DNA of 64,000 nt from Mesorhizobium sp. CU3 (GTDB lineage: Bacteria; Pseudomonadota; Alphaproteobacteria; Rhizobiales; Rhizobiaceae). The translations under genes and the position numbers were made by a program. The notes under the pieces are model-generated. The model was not told the origin of the DNA. It saw nothing but the letters and a program-made list of their open reading frames with translations, and searched no databases. Shown in pieces: positions 1 to 7,821 of this stretch (position 1 is the first letter of the stretch; each line of letters opens with the position of its first letter). The DNA is taken from the NCBI RefSeq assembly GCF_006442965.1, contig NZ_VFWX01000007.1:124001-188000 (forward strand). Reading direction: 5' to 3'.

Positions 1-192
1 GCCGAGAAGCGTCGGCGCCACCGCAAGGCCGAAGGCGACGGTCTTGCCGGAGCCGGTCTGCGCCGAAACCAGCGCGTCGGCCTCGCCGAGCTCGGGCCCC
101 AGCACCGCCTGCTGCACCGGCGTCAGCTGGGCATAGCCGCGCTTTTCCAGCGCCTGCGCCAACGCAGGAACGATCGTTTCGAAACTGGACAT
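1..192 (-). CDS. DEAD-box RNA helicase, N-terminal part (truncated by window edge)
   Basis: Only the first 64 residues are in the window; the start codon is at 192 and the gene runs off the left edge. The visible part has a Q-motif-like segment (YAQLTPVQQAVL, about residues 19-30) followed by the Walker A motif AQTGSGKT (about 44-51). This is the usual start of a superfamily 2 DEAD-box helicase, an ATP-dependent RNA-remodelling enzyme of the cytoplasm. The DEAD motif itself and the C-terminal RecA domain lie outside the window, so the subfamily cannot be named. Confidence 0.88.
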   Translation of the reverse strand, partial: MSSFETIVPALAQALEKRGYAQLTPVQQAVLGPELGEADALVSAQTGSGKTVAFGLAVAPTLLG

Positions 193-240
193 TCTTCTCT
201 TTCGGAATTCGGAGCTGCTGAAGGCCCGTCGATGGGCTAA

Positions 241-380
241 GGTGTGTTGATATTCAGGTGATGCCGGCCTGCAAACGCCGGTTTCCTGCGCTTCCGGTGC
301 TCACGTACTTTAAGTACGCTCCGCTCCGGTTCTCGAAAACCACCGTTTTCGGCTCGGCCTGACCTGAATCTCAACACACC
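241..380. repeat. Intergenic mosaic element with 19-bp terminal inverted repeats
   Basis: Positions 241-259 and 362-380 are inverted repeats that match at 18 of 19 positions (GGTGTGTTGATATTCAGGT against its complement with a single change). The interior carries smaller palindromes, including the near-palindrome around 304-318 (cgtactttaagtacg). A truncated relative of its left end starts directly at the stop codon of ccmG (40163-40200). The architecture resembles the short mosaic repeats common between genes in Rhizobiales; no protein is encoded. Confidence 0.6.
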
Positions 381-679
381 CTAGTGCCGGCGGGCGCTGA
401 AGCGCCGCAAGGCCGGACGGTTGGGTGGTTCCTACTTCTTGGCGACGCCATTGTACAGGGCAGGCGCCAATTGACTCTTTCCGCAAACCGCGTAAAAGCC
501 CGCGTCGAACGGGATCGTTATTCGATGCGCGGCCTCTTGATGGCTCTTCTTGCACTCGACGCCCCCAGCCTCAATGCGAACCATTGGGCCGGGCGCTTCG
601 GCGCGTCCGCTCGTTCCAGCAAAACTACGGCCAAAACCACCACCAAAACGGTGTGATCCCCTTGGCCTAACCACCCTCT

Positions 680-726
680 CCCGGGTCCGGCCCGGGGGAC
701 GGAACCCGCTTAGGCCGGCGGGTTTT
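680..726 (+). promoter_or_regulatory. Two consecutive hairpins in the asd leader, terminator-like
   Basis: The first hairpin pairs CCCGGG (680-685) with CCCGGG (691-696). The second pairs AACCCGC (703-709) with GCGGGTT (718-724) and runs into a short T tract (723-726). The asd start codon follows at 764. The second structure resembles an intrinsic terminator or attenuator in the leader, but no leader peptide or known riboswitch was recognised. Confidence 0.35.
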
Positions 727-763
727 CTCCAAAAACCAAGCGGAGAGGGACAAGGAGATTACG

Positions 764-1798
764 ATGAGTTTCAAGGTTGCGGTAGTCGGCGCCACGGGCA
801 ATGTGGGCCGCGAAATGCTCAACATTCTGGACGAGCGCGGCTTTCCGGTGAGTGAGGTCGTGGCGCTGGCGTCGCGGCGCAGCCAGGGCACCGAAGTGTC
901 CTTCGGCGACCGCACGCTGAAGGTCAGGGCGCTCGACCAGTATGATTTTTCCGACACCGACATCTGCGTGATGTCGGCGGGCGGCAATGTCTCCAAGGAA
1001 TGGTCGCCGAAGATCGGCAAGCAGGGCTGCGTCGTCATCGATAATTCGTCGGCCTTCCGCTACGACCAGGACGTGCCGCTGATCGTGCCGGAAGTGAATC
1101 CGGACGCGATCGAGCAGTTCTCGCGCAAGAACATCATCGCCAATCCGAACTGCTCGACCGCGCAGCTCGTCGTGGCGCTGAAGCCGCTGCACGACGTCGC
1201 CACCATCAAGCGTGTCGTCGTCGCCACCTACCAGTCGGTGTCGGGCGCCGGCAAGGAAGGCATGGACGAGCTGTTCACCCAGACGCGCGCGGTGTTCGTC
1301 GCCGACCAGGTCGACGTCAAGAAGTTCACCAAGCGCATCGCCTTCAACGTCATTCCGCATATCGACGTCTTCCTCGACGACGGCTTCACCAAGGAAGAGT
1401 GGAAGATGGTCGCCGAGACCAAGAAGATGCTCGACCCCAAGATCAAGCTGACGGCGACCTGCGTGCGCGTGCCGGTCTTCATCGGCCATTCGGAAGCGGT
1501 CAACATCGAGTTCGAAAAGCCCATCACGGCCGACGAGGCGCGCGAGATCCTGCGCGAGGCGCCGGGATGCCAGGTGCTCGATAAGCGCGAGAATGGCGGC
1601 TACATCACGCCGCTGGAATCGGCCGGCGAGGACGCTACCTTCATCTCGCGCATCCGCGAGGATTCGACGGTCGACAACGGGTTGTCGATGTGGGTCGTCT
1701 CCGACAATCTGCGCAAAGGCGCGGCGCTCAATGCCGTGCAGATCGCCGAGCTCCTGGTCGAGCGCGGCCTGATCCAGCCGAAGAAGAAGGCGGCCTGA
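764..1798 (+). CDS. asd: Aspartate-semialdehyde dehydrogenase
   Basis: This 344-aa cytoplasmic enzyme reduces aspartyl phosphate to aspartate semialdehyde with NADPH, the branch point to lysine/diaminopimelate, threonine and methionine. The N-terminal nucleotide-binding motif GATGNVG is at residues 9-15, and the catalytic cysteine lies in NPNCSTAQ near residue 130. Length is normal for the family. The start is supported by an AAGGAG ribosome binding site a few bases upstream. It stands alone, divergent from the helicase, with two hairpins in its leader. Confidence 0.97.
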   Translation: MSFKVAVVGATGNVGREMLNILDERGFPVSEVVALASRRSQGTEVSFGDRTLKVRALDQYDFSDTDICVMSAGGNVSKEWSPKIGKQGCVVIDNSSAFRYDQDVPLIVPEVNPDAIEQFSRKNIIANPNCSTAQLVVALKPLHDVATIKRVVVATYQSVSGAGKEGMDELFTQTRAVFVADQVDVKKFTKRIAFNVIPHIDVFLDDGFTKEEWKMVAETKKMLDPKIKLTATCVRVPVFIGHSEAVNIEFEKPITADEAREILREAPGCQVLDKRENGGYITPLESAGEDATFISRIREDSTVDNGLSMWVVSDNLRKGAALNAVQIAELLVERGLIQPKKKAA

Positions 1799-1918
1799 CG
1801 GCTGTTTGATTAACGCTCACGGGCTGTTCCGCCGCTGCCGCGGCGGGCCCTCCGCGGGGGCGCCGAACGATCGGCGGCCCGCGGTCGCGGGCTCGGCCTT
1901 CGGCCGGGGGCGCCATTT

Positions 1919-1945
1919 CCTTCTCCCCTGTTTACGGGGAGAAGG
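1919..1945. repeat. Single REP-like hairpin (CTTCTCCCC type)
   Basis: CCTTCTCCCC and its complement GGGGAGAAGG flank a short loop, followed by GGATGAGGGG. It corresponds to one arm of the paired elements at 19393-19540 and 62855-62999. It lies just upstream of the GNAT gene; in-frame ATGs reach back towards the repeat but are unlikely to be the true start. Confidence 0.7.
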
Positions 1946-1977
1946 TGCCCGAAGGGCGGATGAGGGGCAGCGCCGGC

Positions 1978-2430
1978 ATGTCCAATTTTCCTGAAGCTGT
2001 ACTTCGCCCAGCCATCGCTTCCGACGCCATCGCCATCGCCAGGACGATGCGCGCCTCACTCAACGCTTTTCCGTGGATGCCGCTCCTGCACACGCCGGAG
2101 GAAGACCTGTTCTTCATCCAAGACATCCTGCTCCCCAATCAGCAGGTGACCGTCGCCGTCGCCGGCGAACGCATCGTCGGCTTCATCGCCGTTAACGGCG
2201 AATGGGTCGACCAGCTTTATCTCGATCCAGCCTGGACCGGACAAGGTATCGGCAGCCGGCTGCTTGCCCGGGCCACGGCCGGCATGCCTTCAATCAAGCT
2301 GCGCTGCTTTCAGGCCAACACCGATGCGCGCCGCTTCTACGAACGCCACGGCTTTCGCGCCGAAGGTTTCGGCGACGGCTCGGCCAATGAGGAAGGCCTG
2401 CCGGATATTCTTTACGTGCTCAGGCGCTGA
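1978..2430 (+). CDS. GNAT-family N-acetyltransferase
   Basis: A 150-aa protein with the GNAT fold: strand beta4 (VDQLYLDPAW) leads into the acetyl-CoA pyrophosphate-binding loop GQGIGSRLL, followed by the C-terminal ANTDARRFYERHGF segment typical of acetyltransferases. It should transfer acetyl from acetyl-CoA to an amine; the substrate cannot be read from the sequence. The start at 1978 was preferred over in-frame ATGs nearer the repeat because homology-like sequence begins there. It is convergent with the ACT-domain gene, two bases away. Confidence 0.88.
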   Translation: MSNFPEAVLRPAIASDAIAIARTMRASLNAFPWMPLLHTPEEDLFFIQDILLPNQQVTVAVAGERIVGFIAVNGEWVDQLYLDPAWTGQGIGSRLLARATAGMPSIKLRCFQANTDARRFYERHGFRAEGFGDGSANEEGLPDILYVLRR

Positions 2431-2432
2431 AT

Positions 2433-2840
2433 TCAGGCACGGCTTTCCGTCGCCAACTGCCGCAGGATGGCCAGCGCCTCCTCCGCCCGTTCCGCCGGCA
2501 CGAACAGATGGTCGTGGTAAAAAGCCGAGACCGGATTGACGCCCATGCCGGCCTTTGCCAGACGCGTCGTGATCGCGGCGAGGAAGCCGACGGCTTCCAG
2601 CGAGGAGTGGATGTCGAGCGTGATCATGCGGCAGCGGAACGTGCCGACGAGTCCGGCTGCCTTCGCCTCGTCTTCGGTCACGATCAGCGTTAGGCCTTCG
2701 CGCTCGCGAAATTGCATCACGGGGTCGAGCCCTGCGGGGACCGGCGTGCCAGGTGCCAAACTGGCGAAGACATGGACTTCCGGGTATAGCTGCGGCGTCA
2801 TCGATGCCAGCAGCTTTTGCAGGTCCGTCTCGCCGCTCAT
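2433..2840 (-). CDS. ACT domain-containing protein (ACT_3/ACT_7 type)
   Basis: A 135-aa soluble protein composed of two ACT-like halves. The N-terminal half includes LLASMTPQLYPEVHVFASL and the C-terminal half contains ITLDIHSSLEAVGFLAAIT, the typical ACT beta-alpha-beta pattern. Such stand-alone proteins are thought to bind small ligands such as amino acids, but no enzymatic domain is fused. The start is placed at 2840 (MSGETDL); the longer open frame upstream has Arg/His-rich, non-protein-like sequence. Confidence 0.82.
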   Translation of the reverse strand: MSGETDLQKLLASMTPQLYPEVHVFASLAPGTPVPAGLDPVMQFREREGLTLIVTEDEAKAAGLVGTFRCRMITLDIHSSLEAVGFLAAITTRLAKAGMGVNPVSAFYHDHLFVPAERAEEALAILRQLATESRA

Positions 2841-3009
2841 GTTTTTTCCTTCCCGGACGCGCGTGGCGTTTCGCAACCTTCTCCGCAGTCCCGTCGAAAC
2901 GTCAACAGCCCGGCCTGCAGCCGTGTGGACGACATGGCGATGTCGCTGGCGGCTGAGCCGCAGGCGCGTTATCGCCATAGAAACATAACGACTTGCAAGG
3001 GTTCACTCG

Positions 3010-3915
3010 ATGATCGTCCGTCCGCGCCCGACATTTTTGCAGCTGTTCTTCATCATGCGCGGTTCGGTGGTGCCGCGCATCCTGCCGCAGATCGTCGGTT
3101 TCGCCATCTATTCGGCGGTCATCCTGCTCGTGGCACGCTATTTCCATCTCGATCTCAGCGCCTTCAACATCACCCCCTTCGGGCTCGTCGGCGTGACGCT
3201 GTCGATCTATCTGTCGTTCCGCAACAACGCTGCCTATGACCGCTGGTGGGAGGCGCGTAAATTATGGGGCGCGTTGGTGTTCGAGATCCGCAACCTGGCG
3301 CGCGCCAGCACCAGCCTGATCGGCGAGCGCACCGAGCAGCGGGCGCTCTTGATGGAGGCGCTGGGTTTCTGCCACCTGCTGCGCGGCCAGTTGCGTCGTA
3401 TCGACAGCACAAAGGACGCCCGCGCTTTCATCGGCGACGCGGTCGACCAGGCGGCGACCCGCACCAATCCGGCCGACGAGATGGTCCGCCGCATGGGCCG
3501 CCGCGCCAATGCGCGGCGGGTCGCGGGCGAGCTCGATCCGATCGGCTTCCGCATCCTCGATGAAAGGCTGGCCGCCATCGCCGCCATCCAGGCCGGCTGC
3601 GAGCGCATCGCCGGCACGCCCCTGCCCTTCGCCTACACGCTGTTGGTGCACCGCACGGCCTATGTCGTCTGCCTGCTTCTGCCGATCGGCCTGATCTCGA
3701 CCACCGGCTGGGCGACTCCGTTGTTCATGGCGCTGATCGCCTACACCTTCTTCGGCCTCGACGCGCTGTCGGAGGAGCTCGAGGATCCGTTCGGCGTCGA
3801 AGCCAATGACCTTGCTCTCGATGGGCTCTGCCGCGTCTGCGAGATCTCCGTGTTCGAGGCGCTGGACGAGCCGCCGCCGAAGATGATCGCGGCCGACAAG
3901 TTCTATTTTTCGTAG
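3010..3915 (+). CDS. Bestrophin-like (UPF0187/YneE) membrane channel protein
   Basis: A 301-aa integral membrane protein. The N-terminal half contains a hydrophobic segment (about residues 20-45) and the family signature SIYLSFRNNAAYDRWWEARKLW (split here as SIYLSFRNNAAYDR and WWEARKLWG). The C-terminal half has further membrane segments and ends in the conserved DPFG segment (EELEDPFG), followed by LDGLCRVCE. Bacterial bestrophins form pentameric ion channels in the inner membrane. No operon partner is obvious; repeats follow the gene. Confidence 0.88.
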   Translation: MIVRPRPTFLQLFFIMRGSVVPRILPQIVGFAIYSAVILLVARYFHLDLSAFNITPFGLVGVTLSIYLSFRNNAAYDRWWEARKLWGALVFEIRNLARASTSLIGERTEQRALLMEALGFCHLLRGQLRRIDSTKDARAFIGDAVDQAATRTNPADEMVRRMGRRANARRVAGELDPIGFRILDERLAAIAAIQAGCERIAGTPLPFAYTLLVHRTAYVVCLLLPIGLISTTGWATPLFMALIAYTFFGLDALSEELEDPFGVEANDLALDGLCRVCEISVFEALDEPPPKMIAADKFYFS

Positions 3916-3920
3916 AGCCT

Positions 3921-4009
3921 TTCACCGTTTCACGGAAACGGTGAACCGCTCTATCTCTTTGTTTACGCAGTTCCGGACGGAAAACCGATCACACTTTTCC
4001 TGGAACTGC
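3921..4009. repeat. Tandem pair of palindromic intergenic repeats
   Basis: A perfect 10-bp stem TTCACCGTTT/AAACGGTGAA with a 5-base loop spans 3921-3945. A second palindrome (3967-4009) has outer arms GCAGTTCC/GGAACTGC and inner arms GGAAAA/TTTTCC around an ACCG..CAC core. The second has the same nested layout and core as the 45-bp palindromes at 7727-7771 and 23915-23959 but different stem sequences, so it is probably a divergent member of one superfamily. It lies between the bestrophin and DoxX genes. Confidence 0.65.
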
Positions 4010-4091
4010 TCTAGCCCTGTAGGATCGCTGCGCGGTCACCCGTCCTTAGTTCGACGCTGGAAAGCCAGCCTTGTAACCAACGGAGGGTACC

Positions 4092-4502
4092 ATGAGCATT
4101 GCCGAAGCCGCGCCCGCCTCGAAGGGCGCTTTGTGGACCGGGCGCGCGCTCAGCGCCGTCGTCGTCCTGTTCATGATCTTCGACGGCGTCATCAAGCTGC
4201 CACCGCTGGCCATCGTCACCGAAACCATGGCGCAGATCGGCTGGCCGGCCGATGCCGGCACCGCGCGTCTGCTCGGCATCATCGGGCTGCTCTCGACCGC
4301 GCTCTATGCGCTGCCGCGCACATCGGTGCTCGGGGCCATCCTGCTCACCGGCTACATGGGTGGCGCCATCGCCACGCATATACGCATCGGCAACCCGCTG
4401 TTCTCGCACACACTGTTCGGCATCTATCTCGGCATCATGCTGTGGGGCGGGCTCTACCTGCGCGACGCCAGAGTGCGGGCGCTGATCCCGTTCAGCCGCT
4501 AA
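4092..4502 (+). CDS. DoxX-like integral membrane protein
   Basis: A 136-aa protein with four predicted membrane segments (about residues 15-35, 55-75, 80-100 and 105-125). The layout and motifs such as LLTGYMGGAIATHIR match the DoxX-like family, which has no single established biochemical role. A good ribosome binding site (GGAGG) precedes the ATG. A possible 30-codon gene follows 15 bases downstream. Confidence 0.85.
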   Translation: MSIAEAAPASKGALWTGRALSAVVVLFMIFDGVIKLPPLAIVTETMAQIGWPADAGTARLLGIIGLLSTALYALPRTSVLGAILLTGYMGGAIATHIRIGNPLFSHTLFGIYLGIMLWGGLYLRDARVRALIPFSR

Positions 4503-4517
4503 ACGGAGAAGACAAAG

Positions 4518-4610
4518 GTGTTCGCAGCCATCCTCATCATCCTTGTCATTGCCGCTCACGCAGCGCTCATACACGCGGCCCTGGCTGATCGGAGAGTCTT
4601 TGCGCGGTGA
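4518..4610 (+). CDS. Possible 30-aa membrane peptide
   Basis: A GTG-started frame of 30 codons lies 15 bases after the DoxX stop, preceded by a GGAGA ribosome binding site. The peptide begins MFAAILIILVIAAHAALIHA, so it would be a single membrane-spanning segment with a short basic tail (DRRVFAR). It could be a real small protein translated with DoxX, or chance. No family is recognised. Confidence 0.3.
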   Translation: MFAAILIILVIAAHAALIHAALADRRVFAR

Positions 4611-4766
4611 GTAAAAGATAATGATTTCAGCAATTTGACCATGGCTGCACAGATCGTTCTCGACGCTGAGCCGGCCAATATTCACTCTCTCATGGATCAA
4701 ATCGGCCACCCGCGAGTTAAGGCCATGGCGGTAAGGACGGCGACCCGCGTGAGAGAGGAATTCAAA

Positions 4767-5030
4767 ATGAAGAAAGCCATTACCATTCTTGTGCTGGCGA
4801 TCGCGCTCGGCGCGTGTTCCCAGACAGAAAAGGGCGCAGCGATCGGCGGCCTGGGCGGCGCGGCCGTCGGCGCCGCGGTGGCGGGCGATCCGGTCGAAGG
4901 CGCGGTGGTCGGCGGCGCGGTCGGTGCGGTCGCAGGCGCGTTGATCGGCCGTGCCAGCGAACGCGGCAAGTGCCGCTACCGAGACCGTTACGGCCAGACC
5001 TATATCGCGCGCTGCCCGGACGGATACTGA
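4767..5030 (+). CDS. Small lipoprotein with glycine-zipper domain
   Basis: An 87-aa exported protein. The N-terminus MKKAITILVLAIALGACS has a lipobox with the modified cysteine at residue 17. The body is a glycine-zipper hydrophobic stretch (GAAIGGLGGAAVGAAVAG, then GAVVGGAVGAVAGALIG), as in outer-membrane 17-kDa antigen-like and YMGG-type proteins. The C-terminus CRYRDRYGQTYIARCPDGY has two cysteines that may pair. The start at 4767 has a GAGAGGAA ribosome binding site; the longer frame upstream lacks a signal peptide. Confidence 0.85.
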   Translation: MKKAITILVLAIALGACSQTEKGAAIGGLGGAAVGAAVAGDPVEGAVVGGAVGAVAGALIGRASERGKCRYRDRYGQTYIARCPDGY

Positions 5031-5055
5031 GGTCGCAGGACAGGTCAAAAAGAAG

Positions 5056-5081
5056 AACGGCGGGCAATGCCCGCCGTTTTT
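5056..5081. terminator. Bidirectional intrinsic terminator
   Basis: AACGGCGGGC and GCCCGCCGTT form a GC-rich stem with a 3-base loop, followed by T residues on the plus strand and preceded by A residues that serve the opposite strand. It lies between the convergent lipoprotein gene and rpsP and probably ends both transcripts. Confidence 0.8.
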
Positions 5082-5102
5082 GCATTCAGCCAAGAAACCG
5101 AA

Positions 5103-5504
5103 TTACTCGGCAGTCGCGGCTTCCGCCTCGGCCGGTGCCGCGGCAGCGGCGGCAACCGCTGCTGCTGCGTCGTCCTGGGCCTTCTTCAGCAGGGCGGCGC
5201 GTTCCTGCGCCTTCTTGCCGGGCAGGGCCTTGTTCGGGTTCGAGCGGGCTTCGCGCTTGGCGAGGCCGGCCTCGTCGAGGAAGCGCAGCACGCGGTCGGT
5301 CGGCTGGGCGCCGTGCGACAGCCAATGCTTGACGCGCTCGGCGTCGACCTTGACGCGCTCGCCGTCCTTCGGCAGCAGCGGATTCCACGAGCCGAGCGAC
5401 TCGATGAAACGGCCGTCGCGCGGCGAACGGGCGTCGGCGACGACGACGTGGTAGTAAGGACGCTTCTTCGAGCCCGCGCGGGCCAGTCTGATCTTCAGTG
5501 CCAT
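5103..5504 (-). CDS. rpsP: 30S ribosomal protein S16
   Basis: This 133-aa protein is an assembly protein of the small ribosomal subunit. The N-terminal about 80 residues are typical ([21 protein letters not shown], split: [29 protein letters not shown]). The remaining about 50 residues form an Ala/Glu/Lys-rich tail longer than the E. coli protein, as is common in alphaproteobacteria. It is the last gene of ffh-chorismate mutase-rpsP. The usual next genes rimM and trmD are not here but near 56 kb. Confidence 0.97.
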   Translation of the reverse strand: MALKIRLARAGSKKRPYYHVVVADARSPRDGRFIESLGSWNPLLPKDGERVKVDAERVKHWLSHGAQPTDRVLRFLDEAGLAKREARSNPNKALPGKKAQERAALLKKAQDDAAAAVAAAAAAPAEAEAATAE

Positions 5505-5556
5505 TCTTATCTCCTAAAAGCTCTGATTTCGTTTGATGTGGTTGCGGTTGAAACTT

Positions 5557-5865
5557 TCAACCGGCTTTGGCAGCGCCGTTGTTAGCGGCGATCTGTTCGT
5601 GATGCCGAATCACCTCGCGGATGACGAAGTTCAGGAACTTCTCCGCGAAATCCGGATCGAGGTTCGCATCCTTTGCCAACTGGCGAAGGCGGGCGATCTG
5701 CTGCTGCTCGCGCGACGGGTCGGCGGGCGGCAGGCCATGCTCGGCCTTGAGCACGCCGACTGCCTTGGTGCAGCGGAAGCGCTCGGCCAGCATATGGATG
5801 AGGGCGGCGTCGATGTTGTCGATCGAAGCGCGATAGCCCGCCAGGAGGGCGCGTGCATCGGCCAT
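5557..5865 (-). CDS. Chorismate mutase (AroQ class)
   Basis: A 102-aa all-alpha protein of the AroQ fold, which rearranges chorismate to prephenate for phenylalanine and tyrosine synthesis. The pattern RASIDNIDAALIHMLAERF (helix 1), then KAEHGLPPADPSREQQ and the C-terminal FLNFVIREVIRHHEQI, fits single-domain chorismate mutases. The start at 5865 (MADARALL) has a perfectly placed GAGGAG site; an in-frame ATG six codons upstream has none. It sits between ffh and rpsP, an arrangement seen in other Rhizobiales. Confidence 0.9.
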   Translation of the reverse strand: MADARALLAGYRASIDNIDAALIHMLAERFRCTKAVGVLKAEHGLPPADPSREQQQIARLRQLAKDANLDPDFAEKFLNFVIREVIRHHEQIAANNGAAKAG

Positions 5866-5890
5866 GTCTTTCTCCTCGTTCATCGCCCCC

Positions 5891-7477
5891 TCACTTCTTC
5901 TTACCCAAACCAGGCAGCCCGCCGCCGCCCAGGCCAGGAAGTCCGGGAAGCTTCATGCCGCCAGGCAAGCCCGGCAATCCGCCGCCACCGGGGAGTCCGC
6001 CAGGCAGGCCCTTGCCGAGGCCGGCGGCCTGCGCCTGCTTCTGAAGAGCTTCGAGCTGCTTGGGATCCATCTTGGAAAGGTCGGGCATGCCGCCCATGCC
6101 TCCAGGCATCATGCCGCCGAGGCCCATCTTGGAGGCAAGGCCGCCCATCATGCCGCGCATGAGGCCGCCGCCTTTGCCCTTGCCGCCCATCGCCTTCATC
6201 ATGTCGGCCATGCCGCGATGCATCTTGAGCAGTTTGTTGATCTCGGCCGCGTCGGTGCCGGAGCCGGCGGCGATGCGCTTCTTGCGCGAATGCTTGAGGA
6301 GATCGGGATTGGCGCGCTCGGCCTTGGTCATCGAGGAGATGATGGCGAGCTGGCGGCCGAACATCTTGTCGTCGAGGCCGGCGGCGGCAAGCTGGTCCTT
6401 CATCTTGCCCATGCCGGGCATCATGCCCATGATGCCGCCCATGCCGCCCATTTTCGACATCTGCTGAAGCTGCTGTGCCAGGTCGTTCAGGTCGAACTTG
6501 CCCGACTGCATCTTCTTGGCCATCGCCGCCGCCTGCTCGGCGTCGATGGTCTCGGCGGCTTTTTCGACAAGCGAGACGATGTCGCCCATGCCGAGGATGC
6601 GGTCGGCGATGCGCTTGGGGTGGAATTCCTCCAGCCCGTCCATCTTTTCGCCGGTGCCGATCAGCTTGATCGGCTTGCCGGTGACGGCGCGCATGGAAAG
6701 TGCGGCGCCGCCGCGGCCGTCGCCGTCCATGCGGGTCAGCACAAGGCCGGTGATGCCGACGCGCTCGTCGAAGCTCTTCGCCAGATTGACGGCGTCCTGG
6801 CCGGTCAGCGAATCCGCGACGAGCAGGATTTCGTGCGGGCCGGACACCTTCTTGATGTCGGCCATCTCGACCATCAGCGGCTCGTCGATATGGGTGCGGC
6901 CGGCCGTGTCGAGGATGACGACGTCATGGCCGCCGAGCTTGGCCGCCTGCACGGCGCGCTTGGCGATGTCGACCGGGCTCTGTCCGGCGATGATCGGCAG
7001 CGTCGCGACCTTGGTCTGCTCGCCGAGCTGGCGAAGCTGCTCCTGCGCGGCCGGACGCCGCGTGTCGAGCGAGGCCATCAGGACCTTCTTGTTCTGCCGC
7101 TCGGTCAGCCGCTTGGCGATCTTGGCCGAGGTGGTCGTCTTGCCGGAGCCCTGCAGGCCGACCATCATGACGACGACCGGCGCCGGCGCGTTGAGATCGA
7201 CGGCGACGCCCTCGGCGCCGAGCATGTCGACCAGCTCGTCATGGACGATCTTGACGACCATCTGTCCGGGCTTGATCGACTTCAGCACAGCCGCGCCGAC
7301 AGCCTTTTCGCGCACCTTGTCGGTGAAGGACCGCACCACCTCCAGCGCGACGTCGGCCTCGAGCAGCGCGCGGCGCACCTCGCGAAGTGCTGCCGAGACA
7401 TCCGCCTCGGACAGCGCGCCGCGGCCGGTGAGGCCGTTCAGGATCGAACCAAGGCGTTCCTGGAGTGATTCAAACAT
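5891..7477 (-). CDS. ffh: Signal recognition particle protein Ffh
   Basis: This 528-aa GTPase binds 4.5S RNA and signal sequences and delivers ribosomes to FtsY for co-translational membrane insertion. Order: N domain (residues 1-85), G domain with GLQGSGKTTT (P loop), DTRRPAAQEQL, DTAGR and the TRMDGD and GTGEK motifs, then the Met-rich M domain with the RNA-binding SGTD segment. An unusual Gly/Met/Pro/Leu-rich tail follows (about the last 90 residues), longer than in E. coli. The start at 7477 (MFESLQERL) is the family start; the frame extends upstream. Confidence 0.97.
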   Translation of the reverse strand: MFESLQERLGSILNGLTGRGALSEADVSAALREVRRALLEADVALEVVRSFTDKVREKAVGAAVLKSIKPGQMVVKIVHDELVDMLGAEGVAVDLNAPAPVVVMMVGLQGSGKTTTSAKIAKRLTERQNKKVLMASLDTRRPAAQEQLRQLGEQTKVATLPIIAGQSPVDIAKRAVQAAKLGGHDVVILDTAGRTHIDEPLMVEMADIKKVSGPHEILLVADSLTGQDAVNLAKSFDERVGITGLVLTRMDGDGRGGAALSMRAVTGKPIKLIGTGEKMDGLEEFHPKRIADRILGMGDIVSLVEKAAETIDAEQAAAMAKKMQSGKFDLNDLAQQLQQMSKMGGMGGIMGMMPGMGKMKDQLAAAGLDDKMFGRQLAIISSMTKAERANPDLLKHSRKKRIAAGSGTDAAEINKLLKMHRGMADMMKAMGGKGKGGGLMRGMMGGLASKMGLGGMMPGGMGGMPDLSKMDPKQLEALQKQAQAAGLGKGLPGGLPGGGGLPGLPGGMKLPGLPGLGGGGLPGLGKKK

Positions 7478-7821
7478 TCTTCTTCCTTTTCCCTGGCATC
7501 CGGATGATGCCCGAGAGGTAGTGCGTTCGCACCGGGTCGCCAAGCAAAAGCGCAAAGCCAAAAAGCACCCGGGGGCGCATCGCGCTGCCGGGTGTTGGCC
7601 TCCAGGATCTCTTTACAGCACCCGCCTCAATGAAGCATCGGCGTCCTGGTCGGCTTTCGCGAAGGATACTCGTCGCGGAAATTCAGCGGCTCTAGACAGG
7701 AAATCGGCGGCGGAGTCAAGGCTAATGCATGTCGCGCAAAAGTGCGCAGCGGTTTTGCGGCAACGACATGCATCAAAAAACAATGCTCAAATCGGGGCCA
7801 AACGCCGCGATTTGTAAAGGC
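7478..7821. other. 344-bp gap upstream of ffh
   Basis: The region should contain the promoter of the ffh operon, but I could not place one with confidence. Near its far end is the 45-bp palindromic repeat at 7725-7773. No tRNA, 4.5S RNA or convincing gene was seen. Confidence 0.4.
7725..7773. repeat. 45-bp nested palindromic repeat, copy 1
   Basis: Outer arms ATGCATGTCG/CGACATGCAT enclose inner arms CGCAAAA/TTTTGCG and a GC-rich loop. A second copy in the opposite orientation (23915-23959) agrees at 40 of 45 positions. One pair of differences exchanges a G-C for a C-G within the inner stem, so the fold is kept. Confidence 0.8.

Larger units (their letters stand above)
193..763. other. 571-bp intergenic region with a mosaic repeat and a hairpin leader
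   Basis: This stretch separates the divergent helicase and asd genes. It holds the inverted-repeat element at 241-380 and two hairpins just before asd (680-726). Between 381 and 660 I see no convincing gene; the open frames in several phases overlap each other and none has a clear ribosome binding site. Confidence 0.5.

Noticed and set aside
432..584. Possible 50-aa gene on the minus strand between helicase and asd (MVRIEAGGVECKKSHQEA...)
   Set aside because: The sequence looks somewhat protein-like, but there is no clear ribosome binding site and other frames overlap it. No family was recognised.
5864..7468. Plus-strand open frame of 534 codons opposite ffh
   Set aside because: A shadow of ffh, with repeated His/Leu/Ala composition and no motifs.
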